From a virus: a stretch of DNA of 53,683 nucleotides. The DNA is taken from positions 1 to 53,683 of IMG/VR virus record IMGVR_UViG_3300013126_000042. One strand, 5' to 3'. The translations under genes and the position numbers were made by a program. The notes below the pieces were generated by a model. It had not been told where the DNA came from. It ran no database searches and was given only the letters and a program-made list of their open reading frames with translations. This document shows, one piece after another, positions 25,019-35,173 of this stretch. Numbering within the stretch: the first letter of the stretch is position 1; each line of letters starts with the position of its first letter.

Positions 25019-28000
25019 ATGGCAGAATTTAAACTAGGTAGAATTAGATTTGTATGGAAAGGTCCTTGGACGACCGCTACAACATACTATATTGATGACG
25101 TTGTTAGATACGGCGGAAAAACATATATTTGTGCGGTAGGTCATACGGCAGCTGCTGATTTTAATACGGATCTAGAATATAGTCCCACTAAATGGAATCT
25201 AATGTCGGATGGACAAGAATGGAAAGGCGATTGGTCAATTTCCACTTTCTACAAATTAAATGACATTGTCAAATATGGAGGATATCTCTATGTTTGTAAT
25301 GATAGTCACACTTCTGCTGCAACTCTAGCATCCGGTTTAGAAAATGATCAAGGTAAATGGACTTTATTCTTAGAAGGTTTTGATTGGAAAGGATCTTGGA
25401 ACGCTCTAATTAGATATAAAGTAAATGATCTTGTAAGCTACGGTGGAATCACATATGTTTGTAATCAAGGACATACTTCTGCTGCGACAACAGCGTTAGG
25501 CCTAGAAGCAGATCAAAGTAAATGGGATACATTTAATGCAGGTTTAGATTACAAGGGATCTTGGACTGTTTCGGCAAGATATAAAGTAAATGATGTAGTA
25601 AAATACGGTGGCGGACTATGGATCTGTACTGTATATCATACTGCATCTGCATTGTTTGCCACAGATTCTGCAAATTGGACTCAGTTAGTCGGTGGTTTTA
25701 CATTTGAAGATGCTTGGAATAGTTCTACACTTTATCAACCGGGAGATATTGTAAGATACGGTGGAAATCAATACGTAGCTTTACTAAATCATTCTAATGA
25801 AGTTCCATCAACCAGCACATCTAATTGGAGTTTGTTCAGCAAAGGATTTAGTTTTGTCAGTGATTGGGTCAATACCACTTCTTATAAGGTAGGTGAAGTT
25901 GCAAGACTGGGCGGATATACATATCTTGCCACCGCAGATTCTCCTTCTATCGTAACTACAGGTACAGCTTCAAACGCTGGTACAGGTCTGTTCACAGTTA
26001 CTTCTACAGCCAATATGGTTGTAGGAATGTCAGTGAAATTCAGCGGAACAACTTTTGGAAATGTAAGTTCTGATACAAATTATTATATTAGAACTATTCC
26101 TGGCGGAGCTGAATTTACTATCAGCACACAACCAGGAGGCACAGCATTCGTTCCATCAACTGCTACTGGATCTATGACAGTAACCGTAGCACCTAAGCCA
26201 CCTAACAGTTCTTACTGGACAAAATTAAGTGGTGGATTTGATTGGAAAGGAAGTTGGATCGATGATGCTGATTATGTACTAGGAGATATTGTAAGATACA
26301 ATAGCAATACATATGTCTGTGTGCTGGCTCACAGATCAGAAAGTGATGACGGCTCAACAATTAGACCAGCAGGTGGCGGCGCTGCAGACAGCAGACCTGA
26401 TCAAGATGTTACCGGTACTTATTGGAATTTATTTGCAGTAGGATCTGATACCGCAGTATTGACCACCAAAGGTGATTTGGTTTATTACGGAAATAATGGT
26501 CCAACAAGATTGCCAATAGGTCTAGAAGGACAGGTATTAAGAGCAGGTGACGAGATTCCTGAATGGGTTTCATTAGGTGCGCAGGATTTTGAATATTTTG
26601 TAGCACCTAATGGTGTAGACTTACCAGCGCCTATTTGGGGCAGAAGCTTTGATAAACCATGGAAAACAATTAGGTATGCCTGCGAACAGGTAGAAAACGG
26701 ACCTAGGAATCCAAATGCAAAATATCTGTTAGAAATGAATCGCGCATTTATACAGAAAGAAGTTACAGAATGGATTCAATATCAAATAACAAATAATATC
26801 ACACCTTTTATTACATCTTTTGACTACGACGAATACAAGTGTGAAAGAGATGTTGGTTTTATCATAGATGCTTTGATCTACGATCTAGGTCACGGTGGTA
26901 ATGTAAGAACACGAGGTGCTGCTAATGCATTTGTAGGAGGACTAACAGAGTCTGAGAATATGCCTTACGGAGGAGCAGGCCTAGCAGCAGAATCAGATGA
27001 ATCAGTCGCGGCATATACATATTTTCTTACAGTTGTTGAATCAGTTCTAGATAATCAAGCACCAGCAGTAAATTATCAAACACTGAACGGAGACAATTCT
27101 ACAGCAGTAGTTGGCCAATTTATTGATACCGATTATACATCCGAAGATGTTATGGCCACAGTTACTGATCTAGTAGAAATAGTTACTGATGCAATTACAG
27201 CAGGTGTAGCAACTAACATTCCTGAAAGAGACAGTCCTAATAATCTAATAAGAATCGCCACAGGAACATATAGAGAAACATTACCTATTATTGTTCCAGA
27301 ACAAACCGCACTGCTTGGAGACGAGCTACGTTCAACCAATGCTGGTCCTGCAGGAAGTTTAACAAATAGATCAGATTCTAAGTATAGCGTAGAAACACTA
27401 ACAAGATTAGAAACTGTTCTGGGACAGATCATTCTTGGCTCAAATGTCACAGAATCAGCAGGAAATACCAGCACACAAGATGTAGCATTTCCATATGCAA
27501 GCACTGTAGAAGAAACTGATATCAAACGTCTAGTAAGAATGATGCAGCACCGTATTGATTTCAGCGTAGGTACAATGAATCTTGCATCTAGTGCTGATCC
27601 AACAGGATACAATTCTGCATATCTTGCAGGTTACGGTGATGCCAGAACTTTATTAAAAGAAAATAAAGAATTTATCAAAGCTGAAATAATTGCTTATATC
27701 ACTACAAATTATCCAACAATAAAATACAGTAGAACTGCCTGTAAACGAGATGTTGGATATATCGTAGATGCAATGATCTATGATCTAACCTACAGCGGGT
27801 CTACTCAAACACTAAATGCAGGCCTAGCCTATTATGATGGAGCTGGATCAAATCTGATGATTGATTCGACTGAGGTAACAGCAACAATAGCAGCATATGG
27901 ACGTTTAAAAACGGTGATGCAGCAGATTATTGCCAATACTTCGGTAACTGCTTCTTCTGGTAATGTCAGCACTCAGTGGACTGATACTACAAATCTAACC

Positions 28001-31000
28001 GGTGGTTCTGCAGCGAATAGTTTTGTTGGTGGTAACATAGATATTATCACCGCTATCCTTGCCGCAGGATCAACTACTGGCCGACCAAGTGTTACAGTAT
28101 CTTCAATTACCGGTACAAATACTTTTAATACCAGCGCAGCTCACGGATTAGCCGCAGGTGATCTTGTAGTACCTAGAACAACGGCTAACGGTGTAACAGT
28201 TGACGTTAGATATTATGTGATTTCAGCAGGACTAACTTCAACTGCATTTAGACTTGCTACAAGTTATGCAGGATCTGCAATAACTGTTACCAACGGAACA
28301 GGTCTGAGTATAGTATTAGATACCGAAGACAGACCTGCAGCTACAAATGCAGTGACTACCACCACAGCTCTGATCAATGCTTATACTACTTTAAGTGCAG
28401 CAGTTTCGACCATTGTCACAGATATGACAGCGTACATCACTGCAAATTATGGCTCTTTAAGTTATAACAGTGCAAAATGTCAACGTGATGCTAGAATAAT
28501 CTTAGATGCTGTTGGATACGATTTTATGTTCAACAGCAATTTCCAAACTTTGAAAGCAGCATACGCATATTTGAGATCAAGTGCTAGCGATGTTTTTGAG
28601 AATAACCAAAAGGCAGCAACAAGAGCAGCTTTTAGTTACGTTAAAACACAGGCTAAATCTAATGTTGGGGGTGATGCTACCGCTCAAAGTAGAATTGAAA
28701 CACTGATGACTTTGTTAGACGACATAATTTTTGGAGCTACTGACGAGGGTTCATCTTGCGCAACAGGATTACGATCAGCAGACTACGCACTGTTACAATT
28801 AGAAAGAAATAGATCTTATATTGTCAACGAACTGTCTGCATACATAAGTTCTACCTATACAACAACAGCCAGTGCGACAGCAGCAACTACTAATTTAATT
28901 ACAGTTAGCAGCACAAGTTGGATGCAGCGTAATACTGCGATAAGATTTACTGGTACACCTGTAGGCGGGCTAGCTACAAACACTACCTATTACGTACAGA
29001 ATGTTGTTAGTTCAACTACATTTAAAGTATCCTCAACTAGAGATAGCAATACTGCACTAACATTATCTAGTGCATCTGGTTCTTTCACAGTTAGTTTATA
29101 TTATGATTCAGCATTGTGCGAACGTGATGTTAACAGATACATTGATGCGTTAAAGTATGATCTTAAATATCCAGGCAACTATAAGTCAAGAATGGCTGCT
29201 AGATTATATGCTAACTCTGTTCTAGGTAGCTTGGAAGAGGATATGTTCTATCTAAGAGACAATACTGGTGTTAGAGATATGACTCTAGAAGGGTTGACCG
29301 GAGATTTATTAGCTCCGAACGAATACGGAACTTCTAGAGTAAGTGCAGGTGCTTATTGTTCACTTGATCCAGGATGGGGTCCTGACGATTTTAGAACTTG
29401 GATTAATACTCGTTCGCCCTATGTACAAGGAGTTTCTACATTTGGTACTGCGGCCATTGGTCAAAAAATTGACGGAGCATTACACAACGGTGGTAACGAT
29501 TCAATAGTATCAAATGATTTTACACAGGTAATAAGTGATGGTATCGGTGCTTGGGTGGCTAACAACGGCCGCGCAGAACTAGTATCTGTGTTCACTTATT
29601 ATGCTCACGTTGGTTATCTATCAACCGGCGGCGGCAGAATTAGAGGCACCAACGGTAACTGCTCATATGGAGATTTTGGTGCAGTAGCAGAAGGATACGA
29701 TGTAACTGAAACACCAAATACAGCTACGGTTGATAACAGATTCCAATTTGATGCTGTGGTAGGATCGGTATTTACTGATACAGAAGCAATTTATCAACTA
29801 GAATTTGATAATGCAGGTATAGATTATACAGAAGCTACCTGGACTATTACTGGCGGTGGCGCCGGTGCAAACGTGCTGCAGAACGAATTCAGAGATGATG
29901 GAGTTTTTACAGTAAGATTATTAGATTTGGTTGATGACAGTACCAATGCCCCAGAAGCATCAGGTAATTTTGGCGGATTTGGATATATCACAAATTCCAA
30001 TACAGCCCAGACAGGTTCGACTACTTCGTTAACTTTAGCAGCGACCGACTCAGAAACCAGCTCTGCTTATGTAGGAATGAAGATTTATCTCACAGGAGGT
30101 ACAGGAGTAGGCCAGTTTGGAATTATCAGTGCTTATAACAGCGGAACAAAAATAGCCAGTGTGGTAAAAGAAACAACAGGAGCATCTGGTTGGGATCATA
30201 TGATTTCAGGTACAGCAATCGCTACTCCTGATGCATCTACTACCTATACTATAGAACCAGCTGTTAGTTTTACAGCACCTACATTTACTAATGTAGCAGG
30301 CACTATGAGTTCATCCGGTGTTTGGTCTAATGTTATTTTTGGATCAACTACAGCATCTTACACTTCTCAATACGGTACATATACAGGATCGGGTACAGGT
30401 GCTAATTTTACTGTGGTAAGAAACGGTTGGAAATATACAACATATATTCAAACAGCTGGATCGGGTTACGAGCGTTTAGAAACAATCACTATAGCAGGAA
30501 CTAATCTTGGCGGACTTTCTAGTACCAATGATCTGGTTATAACTATTACTGCTGTTTCTACTTCAGGTGCAATTTTAGCATTTGATACAGAAGGATCTGG
30601 ATGCGGTGGTAGATTTGTAGCTTTACGCACAGGAGGTACTACAGCAGGTGCATATTCTGACAACGGTTCGACCTGGACAGCGATGACATTACCGTCGTCC
30701 GGTAACTGGACAGCATTAGCACACGGTCTTATCGAAGACGGATCTAGTGTTCTTCAACAATCAAGATTTGTTGCTATACGCACAGGATCTGATGCAGCAG
30801 CTTATAGTGACGACGGTATAACCTGGACTGCAACAACTATGCCAACCAGCACAAACTGGACATCTGTTGTGTTTGGTAATGATAGATTCGTAGCTGTAAA
30901 CAGTTCTAACAGTACCGTGGCAGTTTCATTAGACGGTGTTGTGTGGGATATTACAGGAACCAATACAGGAGCAGCTACAGAGATAACCTACGGTAAAGGT

Positions 31001-32515
31001 TTGTTTGTTACAGTTAGAACAGGTAGTACAGCAGCAGCTAGTAGTCCGGATGGCGTGACATGGACTGCTAGAACTTTACCAGCATCTGTTGCTTGGAATT
31101 CTGTCGCGTTCGGTAACAATATTTTTGTTGCAGTGGCTACAGACAGCAATTCTGGAGCATATAGTATAAACGGTACAACTTGGACTGCCATGACATTAGG
31201 ATCTGCAGACGGATCTACTGTAGCAGGATATCAAGAAGTTAGATACGGTCAAGGACTGTTTATGGCCACAGCATACATTGCCAGTGTAGAAGACTATAGT
31301 TATGTTGCAACTTCTGAAAACGGATTAAATTGGACTGTTAGGGGACTACCTAATGGCGGCCTTGATAATGCTCTCAGCGGTTATGGTGCAGTAGCATTTG
31401 GTAGTCCGCATAGAACCGGTTACTGGGTAGCTATAATCAAAGACAGCGGTAATCACGTGGTAAGAATCAGAGGTGGAGCTACAGCAAAAGCTAGAGCTTA
31501 TGTAGCAGACGAAAAAGTGTTTGCTATAAGAATGACCGAACCTGGCTCTGGTTATGATACAGCACCAACAGTTACAATTACAGATCCAAACAATATCTAC
31601 GAAGCACCTACATCTGTAAGAAAAGGCAAAGGAGTGTTATCACAACCTACCTATACAAATAGAGGTACCGGTTATTCAACTGGATCTGCTGAGATTGACA
31701 CAGGTGATGGCTATGCAGATATCTATCAAAGCGGTAGTTTTGTTGCTGTAAGAAGATTAACAGAACAACCAGTTCCTGGTTCAAACGTTGTGTTCGACCA
31801 TTTACCAGATAGAACTTTTAAATTAGTAAACGTGTTTACATTCTTGGGAAGTTTTGACGGAGCATATACCTGCTTCTTCCAAATAAGTCCATCATTTACA
31901 ATCAGTGAAGCACCAGAACATTTAGAAGATATTACCACACGTATTAGATATAGTCAAGTACGTTTAACAGGTCACGATTTCTTAGACATAGGAACTGGTA
32001 ATGTTGTAGAAACAAATTATCCAGGAACCGCTACACAAACTACTATACCGGCCAATGAAACGGTAGAGAGCGACGGCGGTCGTGTGTTCTACACATCAAC
32101 CGACCAAGACGGTAACTTTAGAGTTGGTGGCCTATTCAGCATTGAACAGAGTACAGGTGTTGCAACATTGAATGCAGATGCATTTAATATTTCAGGTCTA
32201 CAAGAACTTAATCTCGGTGAAGTTACATTAGGTGGCGGTTCTGCAACGATCACTGAATTCTCAACAGATCCGTTCTTTACTGCTGATTCGGATACTGTAG
32301 TACCGACTCAACGTGCGATTAAAGCCTATATTGCTGCACAAATTGGTGGTGGTGGTGCTGCTTTGAACGTAAATAGCGTTACCGCAGGATCAATTAAGAT
32401 AGATTCTAATCAAATTACAAACATAACTGGTGCTAGCATCAAAATGAAAGCAGTGTTTGAATTTAGAGGTGGAGTTACAGGATATCCAATGGCCTGGAAT
32501 TACTTTTTAAACTAA
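25019..32515 (+). CDS. giant tail fibre/adhesin, paralogue 2 (2498 aa)
   Basis: The largest gene in the window. Same plan as paralogue 1 but expanded. N-terminal W/Y carbohydrate-binding-like modules to about residue 470, one of them split by an inserted beta domain (about 315-390, GTGLFTVTSTANMVVGMSVK). Beta-helix entry near 540. Four copies of the helical C(E/K/Q)RD....(I/L)DA..YD module near residues 608, 908, 1155 and 1367, with further beta insertions near 1025-1105 and just before the fourth copy. WGPDDFRTWINTRSPYVQG block near 1453. BNR-like W-repeats about 1863-2137. C-terminal block (HDFLDIGTGN, TSTDQDGNFRVGGLFSIEQS) near 2319-2450. Probably a long host-recognition fibre. It starts with a CGGAG ribosome site. 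Confidence 0.83.
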   Translation: MAEFKLGRIRFVWKGPWTTATTYYIDDVVRYGGKTYICAVGHTAAADFNTDLEYSPTKWNLMSDGQEWKGDWSISTFYKLNDIVKYGGYLYVCNDSHTSAATLASGLENDQGKWTLFLEGFDWKGSWNALIRYKVNDLVSYGGITYVCNQGHTSAATTALGLEADQSKWDTFNAGLDYKGSWTVSARYKVNDVVKYGGGLWICTVYHTASALFATDSANWTQLVGGFTFEDAWNSSTLYQPGDIVRYGGNQYVALLNHSNEVPSTSTSNWSLFSKGFSFVSDWVNTTSYKVGEVARLGGYTYLATADSPSIVTTGTASNAGTGLFTVTSTANMVVGMSVKFSGTTFGNVSSDTNYYIRTIPGGAEFTISTQPGGTAFVPSTATGSMTVTVAPKPPNSSYWTKLSGGFDWKGSWIDDADYVLGDIVRYNSNTYVCVLAHRSESDDGSTIRPAGGGAADSRPDQDVTGTYWNLFAVGSDTAVLTTKGDLVYYGNNGPTRLPIGLEGQVLRAGDEIPEWVSLGAQDFEYFVAPNGVDLPAPIWGRSFDKPWKTIRYACEQVENGPRNPNAKYLLEMNRAFIQKEVTEWIQYQITNNITPFITSFDYDEYKCERDVGFIIDALIYDLGHGGNVRTRGAANAFVGGLTESENMPYGGAGLAAESDESVAAYTYFLTVVESVLDNQAPAVNYQTLNGDNSTAVVGQFIDTDYTSEDVMATVTDLVEIVTDAITAGVATNIPERDSPNNLIRIATGTYRETLPIIVPEQTALLGDELRSTNAGPAGSLTNRSDSKYSVETLTRLETVLGQIILGSNVTESAGNTSTQDVAFPYASTVEETDIKRLVRMMQHRIDFSVGTMNLASSADPTGYNSAYLAGYGDARTLLKENKEFIKAEIIAYITTNYPTIKYSRTACKRDVGYIVDAMIYDLTYSGSTQTLNAGLAYYDGAGSNLMIDSTEVTATIAAYGRLKTVMQQIIANTSVTASSGNVSTQWTDTTNLTGGSAANSFVGGNIDIITAILAAGSTTGRPSVTVSSITGTNTFNTSAAHGLAAGDLVVPRTTANGVTVDVRYYVISAGLTSTAFRLATSYAGSAITVTNGTGLSIVLDTEDRPAATNAVTTTTALINAYTTLSAAVSTIVTDMTAYITANYGSLSYNSAKCQRDARIILDAVGYDFMFNSNFQTLKAAYAYLRSSASDVFENNQKAATRAAFSYVKTQAKSNVGGDATAQSRIETLMTLLDDIIFGATDEGSSCATGLRSADYALLQLERNRSYIVNELSAYISSTYTTTASATAATTNLITVSSTSWMQRNTAIRFTGTPVGGLATNTTYYVQNVVSSTTFKVSSTRDSNTALTLSSASGSFTVSLYYDSALCERDVNRYIDALKYDLKYPGNYKSRMAARLYANSVLGSLEEDMFYLRDNTGVRDMTLEGLTGDLLAPNEYGTSRVSAGAYCSLDPGWGPDDFRTWINTRSPYVQGVSTFGTAAIGQKIDGALHNGGNDSIVSNDFTQVISDGIGAWVANNGRAELVSVFTYYAHVGYLSTGGGRIRGTNGNCSYGDFGAVAEGYDVTETPNTATVDNRFQFDAVVGSVFTDTEAIYQLEFDNAGIDYTEATWTITGGGAGANVLQNEFRDDGVFTVRLLDLVDDSTNAPEASGNFGGFGYITNSNTAQTGSTTSLTLAATDSETSSAYVGMKIYLTGGTGVGQFGIISAYNSGTKIASVVKETTGASGWDHMISGTAIATPDASTTYTIEPAVSFTAPTFTNVAGTMSSSGVWSNVIFGSTTASYTSQYGTYTGSGTGANFTVVRNGWKYTTYIQTAGSGYERLETITIAGTNLGGLSSTNDLVITITAVSTSGAILAFDTEGSGCGGRFVALRTGGTTAGAYSDNGSTWTAMTLPSSGNWTALAHGLIEDGSSVLQQSRFVAIRTGSDAAAYSDDGITWTATTMPTSTNWTSVVFGNDRFVAVNSSNSTVAVSLDGVVWDITGTNTGAATEITYGKGLFVTVRTGSTAAASSPDGVTWTARTLPASVAWNSVAFGNNIFVAVATDSNSGAYSINGTTWTAMTLGSADGSTVAGYQEVRYGQGLFMATAYIASVEDYSYVATSENGLNWTVRGLPNGGLDNALSGYGAVAFGSPHRTGYWVAIIKDSGNHVVRIRGGATAKARAYVADEKVFAIRMTEPGSGYDTAPTVTITDPNNIYEAPTSVRKGKGVLSQPTYTNRGTGYSTGSAEIDTGDGYADIYQSGSFVAVRRLTEQPVPGSNVVFDHLPDRTFKLVNVFTFLGSFDGAYTCFFQISPSFTISEAPEHLEDITTRIRYSQVRLTGHDFLDIGTGNVVETNYPGTATQTTIPANETVESDGGRVFYTSTDQDGNFRVGGLFSIEQSTGVATLNADAFNISGLQELNLGEVTLGGGSATITEFSTDPFFTADSDTVVPTQRAIKAYIAAQIGGGGAALNVNSVTAGSIKIDSNQITNITGASIKMKAVFEFRGGVTGYPMAWNYFLN

Positions 32516-32518
32516 ATA
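32511..32518 (+). promoter_or_regulatory. candidate late promoter ACTAAATA
   Basis: ACTAAATA overlaps the end of the 2498-aa gene; RNA would start near 32524, just before the CGGAG ribosome site of the 108-aa gene. Confidence 0.4.
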
Positions 32519-32535
32519 ATAACGGAGAATAAATT

Positions 32536-32862
32536 ATGGCAACAGGAAGATTAGGCGCACTAGACTTATCCGCAGCAACAAATACAACTTTGTATACGGT
32601 GCCTGTAAATACTTTTACAGTGGCAACAGTAAGTCTTTGTAATAGAAGCAGCAGTCCAGTGACTGTTAGAATAGCAGTGAGCACAAATACAACACCTACT
32701 GATGCAGAATATGTGGAATATGACACAAGTTTATCTGCTAAGGGTGTATTGGAAAGAACGGGCTTAGTTCTTGATGTAACCAATGGAAAATACATCGTGG
32801 TAAGATCAAGCGGAACTGGTGTATCTGCAGTTTGCTACGGTATCGAAACATCTACTGCGTAA
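32536..32862 (+). CDS. short beta-sandwich virion protein
   Basis: 108 aa, all-beta with a single domain: LYTVPVNTFTVATVSLCNRS, a VRIAVSTN strand, KGVLERTGLVLDVTNGKYIV and the end strand AVCYGIETS. Its layout matches the 110-aa protein at 18773 and the core of the 188-aa protein at 15323. It follows the 2498-aa fibre as the 110-aa protein precedes the 1831-aa one. Likely a virion surface or fibre-associated domain; no enzymatic residues. Good CGGAG ribosome site. Confidence 0.7.
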   Translation: MATGRLGALDLSAATNTTLYTVPVNTFTVATVSLCNRSSSPVTVRIAVSTNTTPTDAEYVEYDTSLSAKGVLERTGLVLDVTNGKYIVVRSSGTGVSAVCYGIETSTA

Positions 32863-32877
32863 TAGGAGAAATTAGAT

Positions 32878-33771
32878 ATGGCAAGAAAACTCACAGCTGG
32901 TGCAGTAGGTGAACCTAGCATAGGAGCACTACAAATACAGCCTACTGCGGTTATCAGCACCGCGCAAGATTTAGATATTACAGTTGATCCTTTAGGCACC
33001 GGCCGATTTTTGATTGCCGCCGATGCTCAGTTAACAAGTCAATCAGATTTGAGATTTGGTGATGCAGATAACTCTAATTATGTGGGATTTCAAGCACCTG
33101 CCACAGTATCCACAAATTTAATTTGGACGTTGCCTGCAGTTGATGGTTCTAACGGTCAATCGTTGGTTACCAACGGTTCAGGCACACTATCATTTGCTAC
33201 TACAGGCGCAACTATCACGGATAATACCAGTGATTCTGGAACTAATTATGTTATATTAGGAACAGCTACTACAGGAAATCTAACAGCAGCAAGAGTTTCG
33301 AGTACAAAATTAACGTTTCAGCCCAGCACTGGGACACTGACAATTACTGCATTGCAGGTCAATGGAAAAGCAAACAGTCTACGACCAGAAAATGTACAGA
33401 CTGCCAGTTATACTATGCAGTTGACCGATGCAGGCGGAGTTATCAATATGAATAATTCTACTACAGCTACTTTGACTGTGCCAACAAATGCCGCAGTAGC
33501 ATTTCCAACCGGTACAGTTATCTGGGTGTACAGACAAGGTGCAGGAAACGTGACTCTACAAGGAGATGGTGGTGTAACTTTAACAGCTACTGGTACAATG
33601 GCAGCCAGCGAAGAATTATATCTAAGAAAAAGAGATACTAACAATTGGGTAGTATTTCATATCGCTACTGCAGGAACATTGTCTGTGACAGGCGGATCTG
33701 TAACTACAGCAGGTGGTTTCCGTAGACACGAATTTACCAGCGTCGGCAGTTCATCGCTGGTCGCATCATAA
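32878..33771 (+). CDS. fibre protein with beta-helical shaft
   Basis: 297 aa. The N-terminal half has fibre-shaft motifs (DLDITVDPLGTGRFLIAADA; SDLRFGDADNSNYVGFQAP). The latter recurs in the 357-aa fibre at 43787 as ELRFSDTDNSNYVGFKAP, followed in both by a W(T/V)LP...DG..GQ.L.T.G.G.L pattern. The C-terminal half contains YTMQLTDAGGVINMNNSTTA and a TVIWVYRQGAGNVTLQGDGG strand unit typical of fibre tip domains. Ends in RRHEFTSVGSSSLVAS. An AGGAG site precedes the ATG. It lies directly before the first glycine-rich adhesin. Confidence 0.75.
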   Translation: MARKLTAGAVGEPSIGALQIQPTAVISTAQDLDITVDPLGTGRFLIAADAQLTSQSDLRFGDADNSNYVGFQAPATVSTNLIWTLPAVDGSNGQSLVTNGSGTLSFATTGATITDNTSDSGTNYVILGTATTGNLTAARVSSTKLTFQPSTGTLTITALQVNGKANSLRPENVQTASYTMQLTDAGGVINMNNSTTATLTVPTNAAVAFPTGTVIWVYRQGAGNVTLQGDGGVTLTATGTMAASEELYLRKRDTNNWVVFHIATAGTLSVTGGSVTTAGGFRRHEFTSVGSSSLVAS

Positions 33772-33783
33772 GAGAGAATAAAA

Positions 33784-34749
33784 ATGCCATTTATCAGTTC
33801 AATAAGAAACAAAGTAAATCGAGAGCAGCCAATCGGCATTAAAAAAGAAGATCTTTTTGAAGTTACAGGAGGAGATCTAGTCTATACGGCTGGCGGATAT
33901 AAAATCCACGTGTTTACTACTGTTGGAGAGTCGGGACTTAATGTAAAGCTAAAAGATCAATATAAAAATAATGAATTAGCCTTGACAACAGCAGCCTCAG
34001 GTATGAATATAGAATACCTAGTAATTGCGGGCGGCGGCTCTGGTGGTAGTAGTAACTCGACCAACGGTAACGGCGGTGGCGGCGCTGGCGGTTATAGATC
34101 CGGCACACTTACATTGACCACTGGAACTACACCGACTAACGTAGGCGCAGGCGGCCCTCCAATCGGATCATATAGCAGTGGTAGCAATAACGGCGGCCCG
34201 TCTACTATGGGCTCAATTACTTCTACCGGTGGCGGAGGAGGTTCTAGTTATACCAGCGGTATCGCTGGACGACCTGGTGGCTCTGGTGGTGGGTCGGGAG
34301 CTGGTTATTCTGCTGGTTCAGGAACGCCCGGGCAAGGCACACCGGGAGCACCAGGAGGATTTTACTGGTCAGGAGCAGGTGGAGGCGGATCATCGACTCA
34401 GGGAGGAAGTCCGGGGCCTTTACACCAAGCAGGTTTTGGAACTTCTAGTTCCATAACAGGATCTGCAATCACTCGAGCAGGTGGGGGAGGAGGAGGAGGC
34501 AACTCTTCCGAAACAGGCGGCGACGGAGCTCACGGCGGTGGCCGCGGCCACGGCAGTTGTCCAAATTGGGGTTATAGTTATTACTCATATTCTCAAGATC
34601 CTCGAGGAGGATGGGGTGTAACACACGCTTACTCGGCTAATTTTGGATCTGGTGGCGGTGCAGGCAGCTATTGGTCGCCAAACATAGGTTGGAACGGTTC
34701 AGGCTACGGATCAAACGGTCTAGTAGTAGTTAGATACCCATTTACTTGA
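33784..34749 (+). CDS. glycine-rich tail adhesin, copy 1
   Basis: 321 aa. The N-terminal 80 residues include GGDLVYTAGGYKIHVFTTVG, shared with the 318-aa copy at 39710. From about residue 80 the protein is extremely Gly-rich with Ser/Thr/Pro (NGNGGGGAGGYRSGTLTLTT, then GGGGGSSYTSGIAGRPGGSG), ending in a hydrophobic strand GSNGLVVVRYPFT. Glycine-rich blocks separated by variable loops are the plan of receptor-binding adhesins such as gp38 of T-even phages, where the Gly blocks pack as polyglycine helices and loops contact the host. Receptor specificity is therefore the likely job; the receptor is unknown. Followed by one base and a small conserved protein gene. Confidence 0.8.
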   Translation: MPFISSIRNKVNREQPIGIKKEDLFEVTGGDLVYTAGGYKIHVFTTVGESGLNVKLKDQYKNNELALTTAASGMNIEYLVIAGGGSGGSSNSTNGNGGGGAGGYRSGTLTLTTGTTPTNVGAGGPPIGSYSSGSNNGGPSTMGSITSTGGGGGSSYTSGIAGRPGGSGGGSGAGYSAGSGTPGQGTPGAPGGFYWSGAGGGGSSTQGGSPGPLHQAGFGTSSSITGSAITRAGGGGGGGNSSETGGDGAHGGGRGHGSCPNWGYSYYSYSQDPRGGWGVTHAYSANFGSGGGAGSYWSPNIGWNGSGYGSNGLVVVRYPFT

Positions 34750-34750
34750 T

Positions 34751-35173
34751 ATGGCAATTTTTAAAACTACTTATAATATTTTTAAAACACCCTGGGAAGA
34801 AGAATTATTCAACGAAAATTGGATGGATAAAGATGTGCCCTATGCACCACCTACGGTAGACTGGGATTACGGTAGAGAGATGCGTATAGAAGATGTTGAA
34901 ATTTGGGAACAAATTTATTACGCGACCAGCGGGATAGGCCTTTATGCCGCATACTTACCCTATGCTGAATTTTATATGATCACCGGAGAATGGATTGTTC
35001 AAAGCCCTAGTAATGTAGAATGTTTTTACGGCCCGGGATCTATGGAAGCAGCCTACAAGCGAGCTAGAGAATTAGGAATGCCAATATCTCTGCAACCACA
35101 GTGGGTTGATAATCAAGATATGTGGTTGTTCAAAGAACCTAGACAAGACGACAGTAAAATAATTTTACCGTAA
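34751..35173 (+). CDS. small conserved protein paired with the adhesin, copy 1
   Basis: 140 aa. Pattern: MAIFKTTYNIFKTPWEEELF, then PPTVDWDYGREMRIEDVEIW, then GLYAAYLPYAEFYMITGEW, and an Ala/Lys-rich helix with YKRARELG. Two paralogues follow the second adhesin (136 aa at 40666, 116 aa at 41066). Constant association with the glycine-rich adhesin suggests a dedicated chaperone or adaptor, comparable in position only to adhesin accessory genes in T-even phages; this is inference. Its last bases overlap the end of the opposite-strand oxygenase operon. Confidence 0.68.
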   Translation: MAIFKTTYNIFKTPWEEELFNENWMDKDVPYAPPTVDWDYGREMRIEDVEIWEQIYYATSGIGLYAAYLPYAEFYMITGEWIVQSPSNVECFYGPGSMEAAYKRARELGMPISLQPQWVDNQDMWLFKEPRQDDSKIILP

